This document shows, piece by piece, positions 29,993 through 41,202 of a DNA stretch of 64,000 nt. The first letter of the stretch is position 1, and the number at the start of each line of letters is the position of its first letter. The translations under genes were made by a program, and so were the position numbers. Source of the stretch: Rhypophila decipiens (Eukaryota > Ascomycota > Sordariomycetes > Sordariales > Naviculisporaceae); the NCBI GenBank assembly GCA_033297075.1, contig MU858123.1, positions 1-64,000 on the forward strand. The letters are read 5' to 3'. The notes beneath the pieces are model-generated. The model saw only the letters and a list, made by a program, of their open reading frames with translations, was not told the DNA's origin and searched no databases.

Positions 29993-32143
29993 TTATGCGC
30001 CGCCTCTTGTGATTACCATCAAGCCAACAACTGCCCCGATCAGCATACCAATGAATCCCGCCCAAGCAAAGAAGCCCCGACTCCTGCTCGTACTACCGAT
30101 GGAAATGGCGAAGACAAACCCTGTGTGGAGGGGGATAAGAACGATGGCGCCTGCCACGAAAAAGGTCATTATGGGCAATAACACCAAGGTCGTCATACAG
30201 AGTGTTGTAAAAACCAGCGCAGGGAATATGAACCATCGTCGCTTGCACAGGCTCCAGATTTCCTTCATAGGGTTGTATTGTTCGGGGATGTTTGTCGTGA
30301 TTTCTGATGTGGTGGACATGATCCTGCCTCCGTGGAGATCTCTCTGAATTGCGCTGTGGAGCTGGCCGTTCGTCAAAGAAAGTTCGGGCTTTTCTTTGCC
30401 CGCCATTGCCATCTCGAATTGGACAGTCGATGCGAAAGTCAAAGCAGATTTGAACTCTGATGGTACCTCTTTATCAACTTCATCAAGTTGAACTTGCTTT
30501 TCCAACGTCTTGTGCGCTTTGAGCCAAGTGAAATAGGTCCCAGATGTCCAGATAAGCAAAAGTATTGCCATGAGGAAAACTTGGAGAAAGGAGAACCCCC
30601 ACTGGTACGACTTCTGTTGCTGGCAACTGCCGTGCTCTTGAACATAATCCAGTGTATATAACGTGTTGGTCCCTTGGATGTTGAGTGCCAAGTTTGAGGA
30701 GTCGGCGAATGGCGTCGTTTTTGTTTCCGGATCAGTCCAGCCGTGACCAAAATATGACCCCGGGGGTATGTAGAAGGCAGAGATGTTGAGACTTGGCTCT
30801 GGTATAAATTCGCCCTTCCAAGTTGTCCTGATTTTAGCTGGCTTCCCTGTCTTATTGTCTAGACCGTAAAAACCATATTGTTCAACGTCTGTGACAATGT
30901 GGCCAAAATAAATTAATACCCATGGACATGTTGATAGGAGCGCTGGTTAAAATGGAGATGAGCTGTCACTTACACTGGGAGACATTCCAAGGGAGCTCGC
31001 ATGCCTCTCGATATCTCCATTGTTCGCAGACCCTCACGCTGGCTTCTGCAAAGTACCCATCGTCTGTAAGCTGAAACGCCTCTGATCCTATAACGGTTTT
31101 AGAATAATGCATTGCGCCAAGTCGACATGAATGAGTTGTGCTCACTGCCCAAAGTCTTTGTCATCTGCTTTCTTATCTCAAAGAATGGAACACCGAACAT
31201 AAAGGGAACAACAAAGTCTCTGCCATAACCCACCCGCTCGCCGTCATGTAACACATAGGCTGCCAACACAAACTTCTCAAAGGGTATGAGACTGTTGGTA
31301 GTATCGGCCACAAATCCTGCGAGGTTGGGACGGTATCCTGTCATTGCGCTCATCATGATGGGGAAAACGAGGACAAACAGCATGCTGAACGGGACAAAGA
31401 TCATTATCGACTTAGACCTCCGAGCCTGGTGAGATACAAAGTCCCGAATGACACGATAGATGCCAACCAGGCTCGGCTGTCGGTCGAGAAATATCGCCCA
31501 GAAGCTGTTGTAAGTGATAGGTTGTGTACTCATGGATAACCAGAAGTACGTCGAAAACGCCTTCCATGAAAAATACGCCAACATGGTCTGGCCTCCTCTG
31601 CCGACCATCTATCAAGAAATTTTCAAGCAGTCAGTGCCTTGCTTTTGATTGAAAGCGCCCCAGGTCGTTGTGACCACTTACAATATCCCATATGAGATCG
31701 ATAACCTTCACCTGAGTAAATGTAAGATCTCCAAATCCATGTGTGATCTGAAAGAAGCCCGAAGGATCGAAGATGTTGTACGTCGTCGACCGAGCATCAA
31801 ATGCATCGTTGGGTAGACAACCGGGAGACCGCAAGCCGGTCTCAATAAGGCCCTCAAACGGGAACGAGCTCATTCCGATAAGATACAGGTATACTGGCAG
31901 AACAACCGCCGTCGTAAAGAGGCAGTATGTCCAAAAGCCTAGGAGATACCATTTGCCAAGTGTTTTCCACTGTGTTGACCGTAGGTCTGAGACGACATCC
32001 GTAGTGAATCTCGAAATCCATGTCGGTTTATCCTTCTCGATCGTGGGCAAGGGTGGTGCTCCAAGCTCTTCCGAATAGGGACGTGTCGGGGTGGCCGGCA
32101 AAGGTCTTTGCTCCCTGGTGAGTAATGATTCCGTTGACGACAT
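29993..32143 (-). CDS. Large multi-TM protein of unknown function
   Basis: A four-exon model: 32143-31682, 31608-31146, 31087-30974 and 30888-29993. It encodes 644 aa, and all junctions keep frame. There are at least five to seven membrane helices: YLLGFWTYCLFTTAVVLPVY, SIMIFVPFSMLFVLVFPIMM, SFLQVFLMAILLLIWTSGTY, FPALVFTTLCMTTLVLLPIM, and a C-terminal pair ending in GFIGMLIGAVVGLMVIT. A large loop between TM2-3 and the later TMs carries Cys residues (RVCEQWRYREACELPW) and N-glycosylation sequons, suggesting it is lumenal or extracellular. The N-terminus has a Thr/Pro-rich patch. I recognise no named domain. Similar orphan multi-TM proteins are common in Sordariomycetes. Confidence 0.72.
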
Positions 32144-33283
32144 TTTTCTCCTTTTGCTTAGTTATAAGTTATATTCGAACGAAAAAATCATCAACATGGT
32201 CCTCGTGGCCAAATGAATTGCCGGCGAAATACAGCATGTTGCTTGAAAGTCCTGGGACCTCGGTGAGGTCAAAGAACTGGACGTCAAACTTGTTCTTAAC
32301 CCGGAATCTTGGGGGCCAGATGCAGCAGAGGTTAATCTGAAACCATTGCCCTCCCTGCCGTATTTCAGCTCTTGATTGTCAGTGATTGTATTGGTGCGTC
32401 AAGCGCCAACCTCGGACTTGGAGTTATCTTAGTGAACTCAGACCTCGTTGGCTCTTACATAAGCGGGTACGTACCTATTGACAGCTGGTGAGTGGTGTAG
32501 GTGACTCAATTACACAGTTTCCTGGGCATAAAAGTGGGTCGCCACCCGCCCCCAGCCGACACCGTGGAATTGAGGTCTGAGTTTACTGAGATAAGACTTG
32601 GAAGTGATTGGCGCTAGGGTATGCCTAAAAAGGGGGCTGCCATGTTGCACAGCCAGCGGCAAATCTAAATTGGCCTTGGCAGATCTGCTGTGTGACTCTG
32701 TGAGGCCATACGATGCGTGCGTGCTAGTTGGCCGACACTGACAGCTGGGCAGAGTTTGGAGGCTTGGTACATCTGGCGACCCAGAAATTCTAGACCTTTC
32801 AAGGATCAGGGTCAAGCAAAAGGTAAGCATACTAAGAAGGCAGTTTCTCATTCTCAGAGATCAGAGATACCTTGGCTCACCACCTCAAGCCACCTCAACG
32901 GCTACTAATACCCTTCGTACCGCCTAGGACGTCTCTATTCAGGTGGGCATCAATGTCCTCGATGCTTTCATCCTCCACGACGCTTTCAGCTCCAAGTCAA
33001 CGGTCAAGGCTCTCGGGGCCAAGGATGGGATCATCGGCCTGGGCTACAAACTCATCCTCTATCTTCAAATTAGGCAGCCCAACAGGCGGCGTCGAAATTG
33101 GCAGTTCAAAGATTGTATGACCCCCTGCTTTCACTAGATGCCCCAATCACATGCATCAAGATGATTGTTGAATCCACGTTGAATTTTCTTTTCCGGTTTC
33201 TCTTGAAATACATGTAGAGAGCACTTGATACTATGTATACCAAACTCAAAACCCATCCAGTCCTTATCCCGCCATATCTCCTC
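32144..33283. other. Intergenic region with a broken open frame
   Basis: A 1.1-kb spacer. On the minus strand, about 33125-32900 reads as an acidic protein-like stretch interrupted by one in-frame TGA (32999-32997). It may be a gene fragment. No other feature was found. Confidence 0.35.
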
Positions 33284-34687
33284 TCAAAGCAACTCACAGG
33301 CGAGGACACCAAACGCAACAGCCTGCAAAAATGGCTGACCAGCTGGACGACGTAATCGCAGGTCATGTGTCATACTGTGCACAAGACGCTGTCTAATCTG
33401 TTCTTTATGGTGATATTCCAGGCACTTCTTCAGCTCCTTGACAAAGTCCACGCTGCTCGCCGGCACCCTTTCTTGCGGGGTTCTGATTCCCGAGACCACC
33501 GCGGGCCCGACGGGCTTGCCCGGGTACATGGCGTGATTCCATCGTGACAGCTCGTCAACACCGTGAGTGTCTGACCAGACGGCAGTGTACTTTCTGTCCA
33601 TGGCGTAAAACACCAAGCTTTCGTTGTTTCCCCTCTCTGGCAAATCACTCTCGTTCCTGTCCTTCCGTGTCATGTCGTAATCGATGAACCAGATTGTTGT
33701 GGTGGGTGTTGAGTCGTCGCCTTGATTCCCGACGCGTCTGCGCTCAGCTTGACCTTCGGGGCTGTGAGTCCAGTAGTCGTACTCCAGTTCAAACCACGCG
33801 AGCCGGTGATACCAGAATGAAAAGATGTCATCTTCCCACGGGAAATACCAACCATCCGATACGTCAACCTCCTCGAAAGGTGTAGTAGGGTCCTCGTAAA
33901 AGTCCACTGCCTCCTTTAATTCCAACTCCGGCTTGAAATCTAAGGCAATATGAGAGAAAACTGCGGCGTCGACGAGGTCCATTCGCGGCGCGAGTTGTCT
34001 GGAGGACATAAATCGTCGGGGCCGAGGCGGACTTAGGGGCCACTCCGGGAAAGGCGTCGACAACACGGTCGAGCTGGTACCGGGACCGAGGAAGCATTCG
34101 GGGTCCACATGACTTATGTATCCCCAGCACAGGATAAAGAGGCCATTCTTTGGAAAGACGGTGATGCATCTCGGCTTTGACCATTGCTCTGGTTCATCTT
34201 GTCCATCTTGTTGAAAAGCCCATACATGAGACCCCAATATCCGCGAGTCCGTATCGTTACGATATAACCTCTCCATTGCACGCCGGGATTCGGCACAGGC
34301 GTTCCAGAGACTCATGCCGTGCAAGTACATGGAGGGGTTTGAAAGGCCCTCTGGGAATCGCGGAGCACAGTCTTGAGTGGCTGTAGAGGAAGGATGATGG
34401 TCGATACTGATTATTTGGGGGACACTAAAGACATTCCCCCAATGACTCCGGTTTCTCGTCCACCTGGGCGCAAGTGGCATTGGGTAAACATCCCATTTCT
34501 CATGCGGAAAATTGTTCTTCGTACAGATACCACAAGTCCTGTAGGCGTTGAAGAAGTGTGCTCCTCGGTTGTGGTTGCGGGCGGCAAAGAGCCAGATCTG
34601 GTTTCGGAGCTCCCAGGGGAGGATAGGGAAGTAGTGAAAACGAGGTTTTCCTGACAAGTCGGGAGCGCGAAGGAGCTGATTGGACAT
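33284..34687 (-). CDS. 2EXR domain-containing protein
   Basis: An intronless 467-aa product from ATG 34687. The frame is open to 34753, but the upstream part lacks conserved character. Near residues 15-40 is the 2EXR signature FHYFPILPWELRNQIWLFAA (F-x2-F-x-LP-x-ELR-x2-IW). The domain is usual in fungi, often found in expanded families of unknown function. The rest is Trp- and Asp-rich with SLWNACAESRRAMERLY, the typical (C)-x-ESR motif after the 2EXR block. No TM or signal peptide is present, so a cytosolic or nuclear location is likely. It is divergent from an F-box gene. Confidence 0.82.
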   Translation of the reverse strand: MSNQLLRAPDLSGKPRFHYFPILPWELRNQIWLFAARNHNRGAHFFNAYRTCGICTKNNFPHEKWDVYPMPLAPRWTRNRSHWGNVFSVPQIISIDHHPSSTATQDCAPRFPEGLSNPSMYLHGMSLWNACAESRRAMERLYRNDTDSRILGSHVWAFQQDGQDEPEQWSKPRCITVFPKNGLFILCWGYISHVDPECFLGPGTSSTVLSTPFPEWPLSPPRPRRFMSSRQLAPRMDLVDAAVFSHIALDFKPELELKEAVDFYEDPTTPFEEVDVSDGWYFPWEDDIFSFWYHRLAWFELEYDYWTHSPEGQAERRRVGNQGDDSTPTTTIWFIDYDMTRKDRNESDLPERGNNESLVFYAMDRKYTAVWSDTHGVDELSRWNHAMYPGKPVGPAVVSGIRTPQERVPASSVDFVKELKKCLEYHHKEQIRQRLVHSMTHDLRLRRPAGQPFLQAVAFGVLACELL

Positions 34688-35812
34688 TTTCGGATCCTCT
34701 CGACGACTCTCGCGAAGGAGTTGGCAGTCACGCTTGTCGTGGTGAAAAAGCAAAGGGATAGTGGTGGAAAGAGCGTCAGCACGAAATGAGTTATGCCGAT
34801 TCCCTCGGCATCGGCTTGCTTCTTCAAAGTATATTCTGCTTGCGAAGGACTAGGGCTTGACCCAGAAGTGGAATTTCCGGCAACTTTTCTGTCAAACTGT
34901 AACTCTATTTATTTGGGTCCGCCTCACTCATGACCTCTTCACTGTGATGCAGTGGGGCTCAAGTGATTTAGAGTTGTTATCGTCGCGTCAACGCAAAGCC
35001 ATGAAACTACATCCATTCAGCACACCCCTGACTCCAACTTGGTCTAGAGATTCCAATCAGCCTCCATCCTCCATCTGCTTCGTTCCCGAAGACATGGCAA
35101 TGTAGCCCTGATCGTCTTTGGTCCCAGAACGTGTTTCGGAAAGGAGATCTGCAAATGGTGGTTCAGTTAGACCCGGGGCCGGAAAGTTAAGTTGCTGGGT
35201 TTATCACTTGGATCTAGATAGATTTTTTATTCACCGTCCCCTTCTAAGTTACTCTCTCGATCTTAAAACTTCATTCTTATTAACGTAGATGGTGGTAAGC
35301 CGATTACCAATCCGCAAATCCAGTATTCCTAGATCATTTAGTCTTTGCCGGATCTCTCCAGTTAGAAAACCCAGTTTTATCTTTTAGAACCCAGAACGGA
35401 ACAGACATCTCATGTTCGTAACATGGAGTTCAGAAAAAACTATTTTCTAGTACATGCTTACCCTAAGCAATACCTGTACTACTGTATATATACAGTACGG
35501 AATACCTAGATAGGTGTCTATCCTACCGCCTATAATACGCTAACAATTATGTCCGATAGTGGCATAGGAACCAGACAAGGTATAAAGCCCCTTATCCCCT
35601 AGCCTTCCCCGCAGTTTTAATAAATATTTCATCAAACAAACAGCATATGCATTGCATATTATGCAACAGATAATATCTTGATCTAAAGGTAAGACAACAT
35701 CTGCTCTACACCCGCAACAAAAGCCGATCGAATTTGGCCGGAAATTCCTCCTTGAGTAGCCACTTGCACATTACCGACCAAATTCCCACGTACACCAAGA
35801 CGTCAGAGAAAA
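34688..35812. promoter_or_regulatory. Divergent intergenic region with AT-rich segment and 18-bp palindrome
   Basis: A 1.1-kb spacer between 2EXR and F-box starts. The 35200-35650 stretch is A+T-rich and resembles a decayed repeat. It contains the perfect palindrome TACTGTATATATACAGTA (35480-35497). No coding frame was seen. Confidence 0.45.
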
Positions 35813-38173
35813 ATGCCACACACAGCACTTTGCACGCTGCCAACCGAGATCTGGCTCCGGATCTGCAAGTCACTGGACCATATCGATGCTCGCAGCGTAT
35901 GGGCCTTTGCGCAAACCAACAAATACTTGTATTCAATCGCCAGCAGCCGCCTGTTGCACGCCATCAGCTTCAATATCACGACCCCACAGGCCCTCGTCCG
36001 CGATACCCTCCAGTGCGAAACGCTCCTGCACCGCCGCGGTGGTGACGGGTTCCGCCATGTACGTCGCGTCATCGTGGTGGGCCATTTCAATAAGGACTAT
36101 ATGCTTGACGAGAGGTACTACGACACCTACTCGGACTCGGACTCGGACTCGGACCTTGAAGGGGCAAGTGAAGGAGAAGAGGGGTTGGATGGTGATGGTA
36201 CTGTCAGTACTAGGCGCAACGGCAACAGCGGTTGGCACCTTCACCGACCCCCGGTGATGGACTGGGAGACAAACCGCGCCAAGTTACACAATCTTCTGCC
36301 GGTCAGCCGGTCATGCGCTGTTACGGTCTCGGACAACTCGCCCCTGGGTATCCGGAGTGACGATACGCCGGCCCGGGCGGCCTATGACATGGATCCAGTA
36401 TGGCGGCCATTAGCCAACCTCCTCAGTCGCCTGCCTGGGCTCACCGACGTCATCTACCACTGCCCAAGCCAAATACCGCCCTGTATTCTACACGTGCTGC
36501 ATAGCAAGCGGCCCAGGCCCCGTTTACAACTCCACGGCTTCAAGATGCGCAGCTTGTTACTAGAAGTACCGGCCCGTTTGAGCTCCGATATCGAACTTGA
36601 CCCCCACGAGCTCGCGATAATGACCTCACCCTGTCTCTCTAGCCTCTATCTTGAGTACAGCGATCCCAGTGAGTGCAATAGACTAGGCCCGTGGAGTCTA
36701 CAGAAATCCGCGCTCGACGCAATGTTGAAACTCAACCTCGCACCGAGCTTGCGTGAGGTTAGATTGAACTATGTTCCTTTTGGCTTCCGCCGACAACAAC
36801 CACAATGGGCTGCTGCGCATGAAATCCAGTCCAAGAACCTGCAGAGGATTTTGCAGGCAGCACACACATCGACCCATCATCCCACCCCTCTCGAGCTACT
36901 GGAGTTGGATGGCCGCCCTGATAACTCTTGGTTACAAGATTGGAAGAGCCCGGGCCTCTATTACGTCGGTGCCAACTCAAGCTCGTTACGGAGCCTGAAA
37001 CTGGCAAAAGGGGTCAGTGGCAAAGTTCTCGACGAGTTGATCGCCACCCCTTTACCCTTGCTATCCTCCCTCACATTCACTCTGTCGCGCGTCACTCGAC
37101 CCCGACAAACCATCGGAGAATATCACTTTGGAGTCAAGAAATTCATCCGGGGGCTACCACAGCTGGTCAGTCTCCACTTGATAGGATGGGATCACACGGC
37201 AATGCCCCTCGAGAGCGCCGCCAAACGCCCGGAACAACTTGGAGAAGACGACCTCGCCACGCTGCCTCGGGGCCTGACAACCTTCCTGCTCGAGCCCGAA
37301 TCAGAATACAGACAGGGCAGTTCCCTCATTTACGAGCAAGACATACGCCAGGTAGCGCACCGCTGCCCGAGAATCCAAGATCTGTCGCTTGTTGTTCGCC
37401 GTTCCAGGGGCGACGCCGCCGAGGTGGCCATATATCACGCCATTGCCTGTTTCCGCCAGCTCCTCCGCCTGTCCCTGACGCTCGACGCATCGCCTCCTCC
37501 TCTGGTTAGTATACGGGATGATTCTGCGGGGCTTGTTCGCACACGATATGAAGCGCCCCCTGTTGAATCGGTTTGGTCCCTTCCGGCTCCGTTGGACATC
37601 CAACCACTTCCACATCAGGCGCAAGGAGGAGTAGATGACAGGATGGATTTCCTCCAGTCCTGCACCCCACGCTCGTGCGACATGCTCCCCTACCGCAACG
37701 GCCACATCCTCGAAATCATGGTGAACAACGCGCTCGACCGCAAGCTCGCCTGCTCCATATTCCAGGTGATTTCCAGTGCCCAGGGGAGCAGCAGTGGCAG
37801 TGGCGGTACACTGGAGCGCCTGCTCGTCCGAACCACAGGGGGCATGAACTTTCTGCCCTTTCCCGGCATGAGCATGGTAGGTCGCGGGTCGGAACCCCGC
37901 GGGAAGCTGCTCCTGCCGTATCTGAATGGGCTGGCGCGGAGCTGGTCGGTTACAGGTTATTGTAATAAGCGATGGGTAGTCGAAGCGATAGAAATAGGCA
38001 GAGGCGCGAATAATTGGAGGGATGATGAGCGAGTGTTGAGAGACCCGCTGTTTGTGCGCGATGGGGACCCTTTTATGCCTTATTTCAGGATGCTCTGGCC
38101 CGTAAAGGGAGGACCGGAGAGTCGAGGGTGGTTTGACGATTGGGAGAGCTGGCCGCTGACGGTTCATCCTTGA
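35813..38173 (+). CDS. F-box protein
   Basis: An intronless 786-aa product. Residues about 5-50 form an F-box (LPTEIWLRICKSLDHIDARS followed by FAQTNKYLYSIASSRLLHA). An acidic (SD)n stretch lies near residue 105. The remaining region has leucine-rich, repeat-like strand/helix segments (LPGLTDVIYHCPSQ, LRSLKLAKG, LPLLSSLTFTLSRV, LPQLVSLHLIGWDH) consistent with a substrate-binding LRR-like solenoid. F-box proteins recruit targets to SCF ubiquitin ligases through Skp1, but the target here is unknown. The start context and length support one complete gene. Confidence 0.82.
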   Translation: MPHTALCTLPTEIWLRICKSLDHIDARSVWAFAQTNKYLYSIASSRLLHAISFNITTPQALVRDTLQCETLLHRRGGDGFRHVRRVIVVGHFNKDYMLDERYYDTYSDSDSDSDLEGASEGEEGLDGDGTVSTRRNGNSGWHLHRPPVMDWETNRAKLHNLLPVSRSCAVTVSDNSPLGIRSDDTPARAAYDMDPVWRPLANLLSRLPGLTDVIYHCPSQIPPCILHVLHSKRPRPRLQLHGFKMRSLLLEVPARLSSDIELDPHELAIMTSPCLSSLYLEYSDPSECNRLGPWSLQKSALDAMLKLNLAPSLREVRLNYVPFGFRRQQPQWAAAHEIQSKNLQRILQAAHTSTHHPTPLELLELDGRPDNSWLQDWKSPGLYYVGANSSSLRSLKLAKGVSGKVLDELIATPLPLLSSLTFTLSRVTRPRQTIGEYHFGVKKFIRGLPQLVSLHLIGWDHTAMPLESAAKRPEQLGEDDLATLPRGLTTFLLEPESEYRQGSSLIYEQDIRQVAHRCPRIQDLSLVVRRSRGDAAEVAIYHAIACFRQLLRLSLTLDASPPPLVSIRDDSAGLVRTRYEAPPVESVWSLPAPLDIQPLPHQAQGGVDDRMDFLQSCTPRSCDMLPYRNGHILEIMVNNALDRKLACSIFQVISSAQGSSSGSGGTLERLLVRTTGGMNFLPFPGMSMVGRGSEPRGKLLLPYLNGLARSWSVTGYCNKRWVVEAIEIGRGANNWRDDERVLRDPLFVRDGDPFMPYFRMLWPVKGGPESRGWFDDWESWPLTVHP
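36131..36154. repeat. (TCGGAC)4 coding microsatellite
   Basis: Four perfect hexamer units encode alternating Ser and Asp inside the F-box protein. Confidence 0.9.
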
Positions 38174-38697
38174 ACTAGACTCGAAATAAGAGTCAAAGCA
38201 GGGTGGTGAGAGATACAAAGAGGGCTCAAAAAGTGCTCTTTTGGTACTGAAGATATTGAGATATGAAACGGCAGAGTTCGAAAGGGTGGCTGTCAATGCC
38301 CCCGGTACTGCCAAGACTCTCCCCTTGACATCAAGATGAAACCTGTGAGAAGGACACTATGAATTTGGGACTGGAGATTTATGGCTGCTAATAATTGGTT
38401 CGTTGACGGCTGCGCCTCTCGCCGCGCTTTCTTACCCGAGATCTCGGACTTTTTGCTGGCTGTGATTCGACAGCAAAGGCCCTCCGCCCAACGGCACCGA
38501 TCTGCACCTTGTTTGAGGCCAGGTTGAGTCCGAGTAGGTCATGGCAATTAATAATTAAGGTGAGTTTCTTCGCATGATGATGACCCAGGGCCCTCTTGAC
38601 TTTCTTCTTGCCTCAACAACGGCCGACATCCGCGTTGCCAACATTTGTTGAGTTCACGCCATATTAGCAACGTCCACCGGTCTATTCCGACCTCGAT
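38174..38697. other. Intergenic region
   Basis: A 524-bp spacer between co-oriented genes. It is presumed to hold the terminator of the F-box gene and the promoter of the next gene. Nothing specific was seen. Confidence 0.4.
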
Positions 38698-39826
38698 ATG
38701 TCGCTCGGAGCGTTGACGACGACCTTCACCATCCCAACTGCGTGTGCCCAGTCTCTCGATAACATCTATGTAACCAATGGCGGCATTATTGTCGAGGGGC
38801 CCCTATTCTCGTCCGCTGGGGCCAGTTGCTTCCCCTTGGGCTACAAGCCGGACCGGTCGTCATACTTTTCTCCAGGCTTTTGCGTGTCAGGATACACTCC
38901 AGCCTATTCGTCTTCTGCAATCTTAGCCGGAAATGCAGAGGAAACGACTATCATATGCTGTCCCAGTGTGTCCGGGAAGTAAGTCTGCAACAGACTGGAT
39001 ACCTCAAAAATGATCTTCCTGCCGCTGACGTGAACGTACCATCCTTTTATAGACGTTTTTTTTACGATACCCGACGCGAACCCTTTGGCTTTGAAGAGCC
39101 CTTTGCATGCAAGTCGGAGTACGAGGCATTAACAACACGCGTGACTTCCATCGGGGATGGTACTACAGAGACGTTCATCATCACAGAGAAAACAGCTGGT
39201 GCAATCAATGCGCATGGGTATCAGATACGATTTCAAGCCAGCGACACCCTTACCCCGTCCTCTGCATCGGTAAGAGATCATCTAGCCACTCACAGTATAT
39301 CGGTAACAAATCGAACACAAGCTAACAAATCCCCTTCACCGTGTAGATTCCTCCAAACCCAGTCTCCGCCGTTCCGCGACCCGACGACACTGGCACGCCA
39401 CCACCCTCCACGTCACCGAGCAGTTCACCAAGTTCGTCGGGACTCAGCACGGGAGCGGCCGCGGGAATAGGCGTGAGTGCCACCATCGTGATCATCGCGC
39501 TGGTATTCGCAGCATTCTTCTTTGGTCGACGGAGCAGCCAGCGACGTAAACAAGCCCGACTCGATGCCGGCAGGAACAATGCGAATGAAATGCCAGATAA
39601 TGGAAATTCCATGAACACATTAAAACCGGCCACCGGCGCTGTTGGACATGGTGCAAACAATACTGGATACGAGTACCCGCACAAGCATTATTATGCGGCG
39701 GCCCCGTTTGAGATGGGAACTTCGCCTGTAGTTGGCGAGCTCCCTACGGAACATAACGGGTTGATGGGTGGCGGGCAGGGGCGAGGTCCACCACCAGTGG
39801 AGCTGGATACTTCGCGGTGGGAATAG
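38698..39826 (+). CDS. Single-pass surface protein with Cys-rich ectodomain
   Basis: Three exons, 38698-38978, 39053-39269 and 39347-39826, encoding 325 aa. The ectodomain has paired Cys motifs characteristic of a fungal family (CFPLGYKPDRSSYFSPGFC, VSGYTPAYSSS, IICCPS). A Ser/Pro-rich stalk follows, then one TM helix (GVSATIVIIALVFAAFFFGR), a basic stop-transfer and a cytoplasmic tail with a Gly/Pro-rich end. No classical N-terminal signal peptide precedes the conserved block, which is usual for the family. Its layout resembles WSC/Mid2-like wall sensors, but no WSC domain is identified, so the function is only suggested. Confidence 0.75.
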
Positions 39827-40455
39827 GAATAAGGGAACATGTTTTACGGCGTTTGGATGGGTCGGTAATTGTATATAAAGGTTGGACAGGATTTCACTTC
39901 AGTTTCAGGGGCAACGGAAAGGGGCTCGGAGGGGGACGGGGTTAGGGTTATGTATGGACGAACCGGCTATTGTTAGTAATGTGATTCAGCAGTGTACAAA
40001 TATCATATAGACACCCATAAATACGCACTCAAGATCTGGCAAAGTAGGGGACAACTGAAATAATGTCTTTGTTATATTTTTCCAGTATTGCGAGGTTGTC
40101 TGTTGCACATGGCATCATCAGAACTGACTTACAGGGAGACCGTTTGATGAGGTCAGCAGCTCAAGCTTCCAGAGATCCATCGTTGACATTTCCCCCGGTT
40201 GTTGCAATTGCCGGAACTAACTATAATTCAACCACATTCGAGCTAATGTCTGCCAGATATTTCTGGAAGCTGGTCGGGTACCATTCAAGGAGGGGAGTGT
40301 CTCCACAGTTGACCCCTCTTCAGGAAGACCATTACCATCAAGCACTCAAGAGCCGGCCACTTATCTTCTTTATTTCATTTATACACACTCTTACTTCTCA
40401 TCACCATACCTAACAAACTCTCAGTATCCTCAATATTCCATAGCCGCTCTCCAAA
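39827..40455. other. Intergenic region
   Basis: A 629-bp spacer with a telomere-like (GGGTTA)2 at 39939-39950 just after the surface-protein gene. A 116-codon open frame here looks fortuitous. Confidence 0.4.
39939..39950 (+). repeat. Interstitial telomere-like motif (GGGTTA)2
   Basis: Exact GGGTTAGGGTTA, 113 bp downstream of the surface-protein stop. Confidence 0.8.
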
Positions 40456-41202
40456 ATGTCAACCCCCCCACCCCGAGAAACACGCTTCAACGAGGAAGCC
40501 TCCCAATGGGACTCCAACCCCTCCGTCCAACGCGCAACATCCCTAGCACACCAAGCCCTCCTCTCCCGGATCTCATGCTCACAAAAAGATATCTCAACCT
40601 ACGACGTCCTAGAGATAGGCTGCGGAACAGGTCTCCTCTCCCTCTCATTCGCCCCCTCAGTACGCTCCATCACAGCACTCGACGCAGCACAGGGCATGAT
40701 CGATGTTCTCAAGTCCAAACTACAAACCTCCCACACGAACATCAAGAACGTCCTCCCCGTGTGCGCTCTCCTCGAAGATCCCAATGATGAGCGCATCCAA
40801 CTCGACCCCGTCAACCTCGAACCTCCTGCAGCGGAAGAAAAAAGAAGATTCGACCTAATAACATCACACCTAGTCCTGCACCACATACCCGATTTACAGC
40901 CCCTCCTTTCCCTCATGTTTGCAGCACTGAAACCATCCACGGGCAAGATCATGCTCACAGACTATGAGAATTTCGGACCCGAAGCTAGAAAGTTCCACCC
41001 GGAAAGTAAAATGGACGAGGTTGAGCGGCATGGAATTGAACGGGCGGAAATGACTCGCCTTATGGAGAACGCTGGGTTCGTAGATGTCAAGGTTGAGGTG
41101 GCGTTTGAGATGGAGAAGCCCATCGAGACGTTTCCTGGGAGCGGCATCATGGAGGGGAAGATGAATTTTCCGTTTTTGTTTTGTGAAGGGCGGAGACCTT
41201 GA
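40456..41202 (+). CDS. Class I SAM-dependent methyltransferase
   Basis: An intronless 248-aa product with a strong CAAA-ATG start. Motif I is VLEIGCGTGL (51-60), followed by an acidic residue at the end of strand 2 (ITALDAAQGMIDVLK). The later motif FDLITSHLVLHHIPDLQPLL matches the methyltransferase-11/12 fold. The N-terminus FNEEASQWDSNPSVQRAT is typical of small fungal methyltransferases in this group. The acceptor substrate cannot be told. It has no targeting signal and is presumably cytosolic. The neighbouring genes do not form an evident biosynthetic cluster. Confidence 0.87.
   Translation: MSTPPPRETRFNEEASQWDSNPSVQRATSLAHQALLSRISCSQKDISTYDVLEIGCGTGLLSLSFAPSVRSITALDAAQGMIDVLKSKLQTSHTNIKNVLPVCALLEDPNDERIQLDPVNLEPPAAEEKRRFDLITSHLVLHHIPDLQPLLSLMFAALKPSTGKIMLTDYENFGPEARKFHPESKMDEVERHGIERAEMTRLMENAGFVDVKVEVAFEMEKPIETFPGSGIMEGKMNFPFLFCEGRRP

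Noticed and set aside
37301..38314. 337-codon antisense frame
   Set aside because: It is a shadow of the F-box protein and has no domain character.
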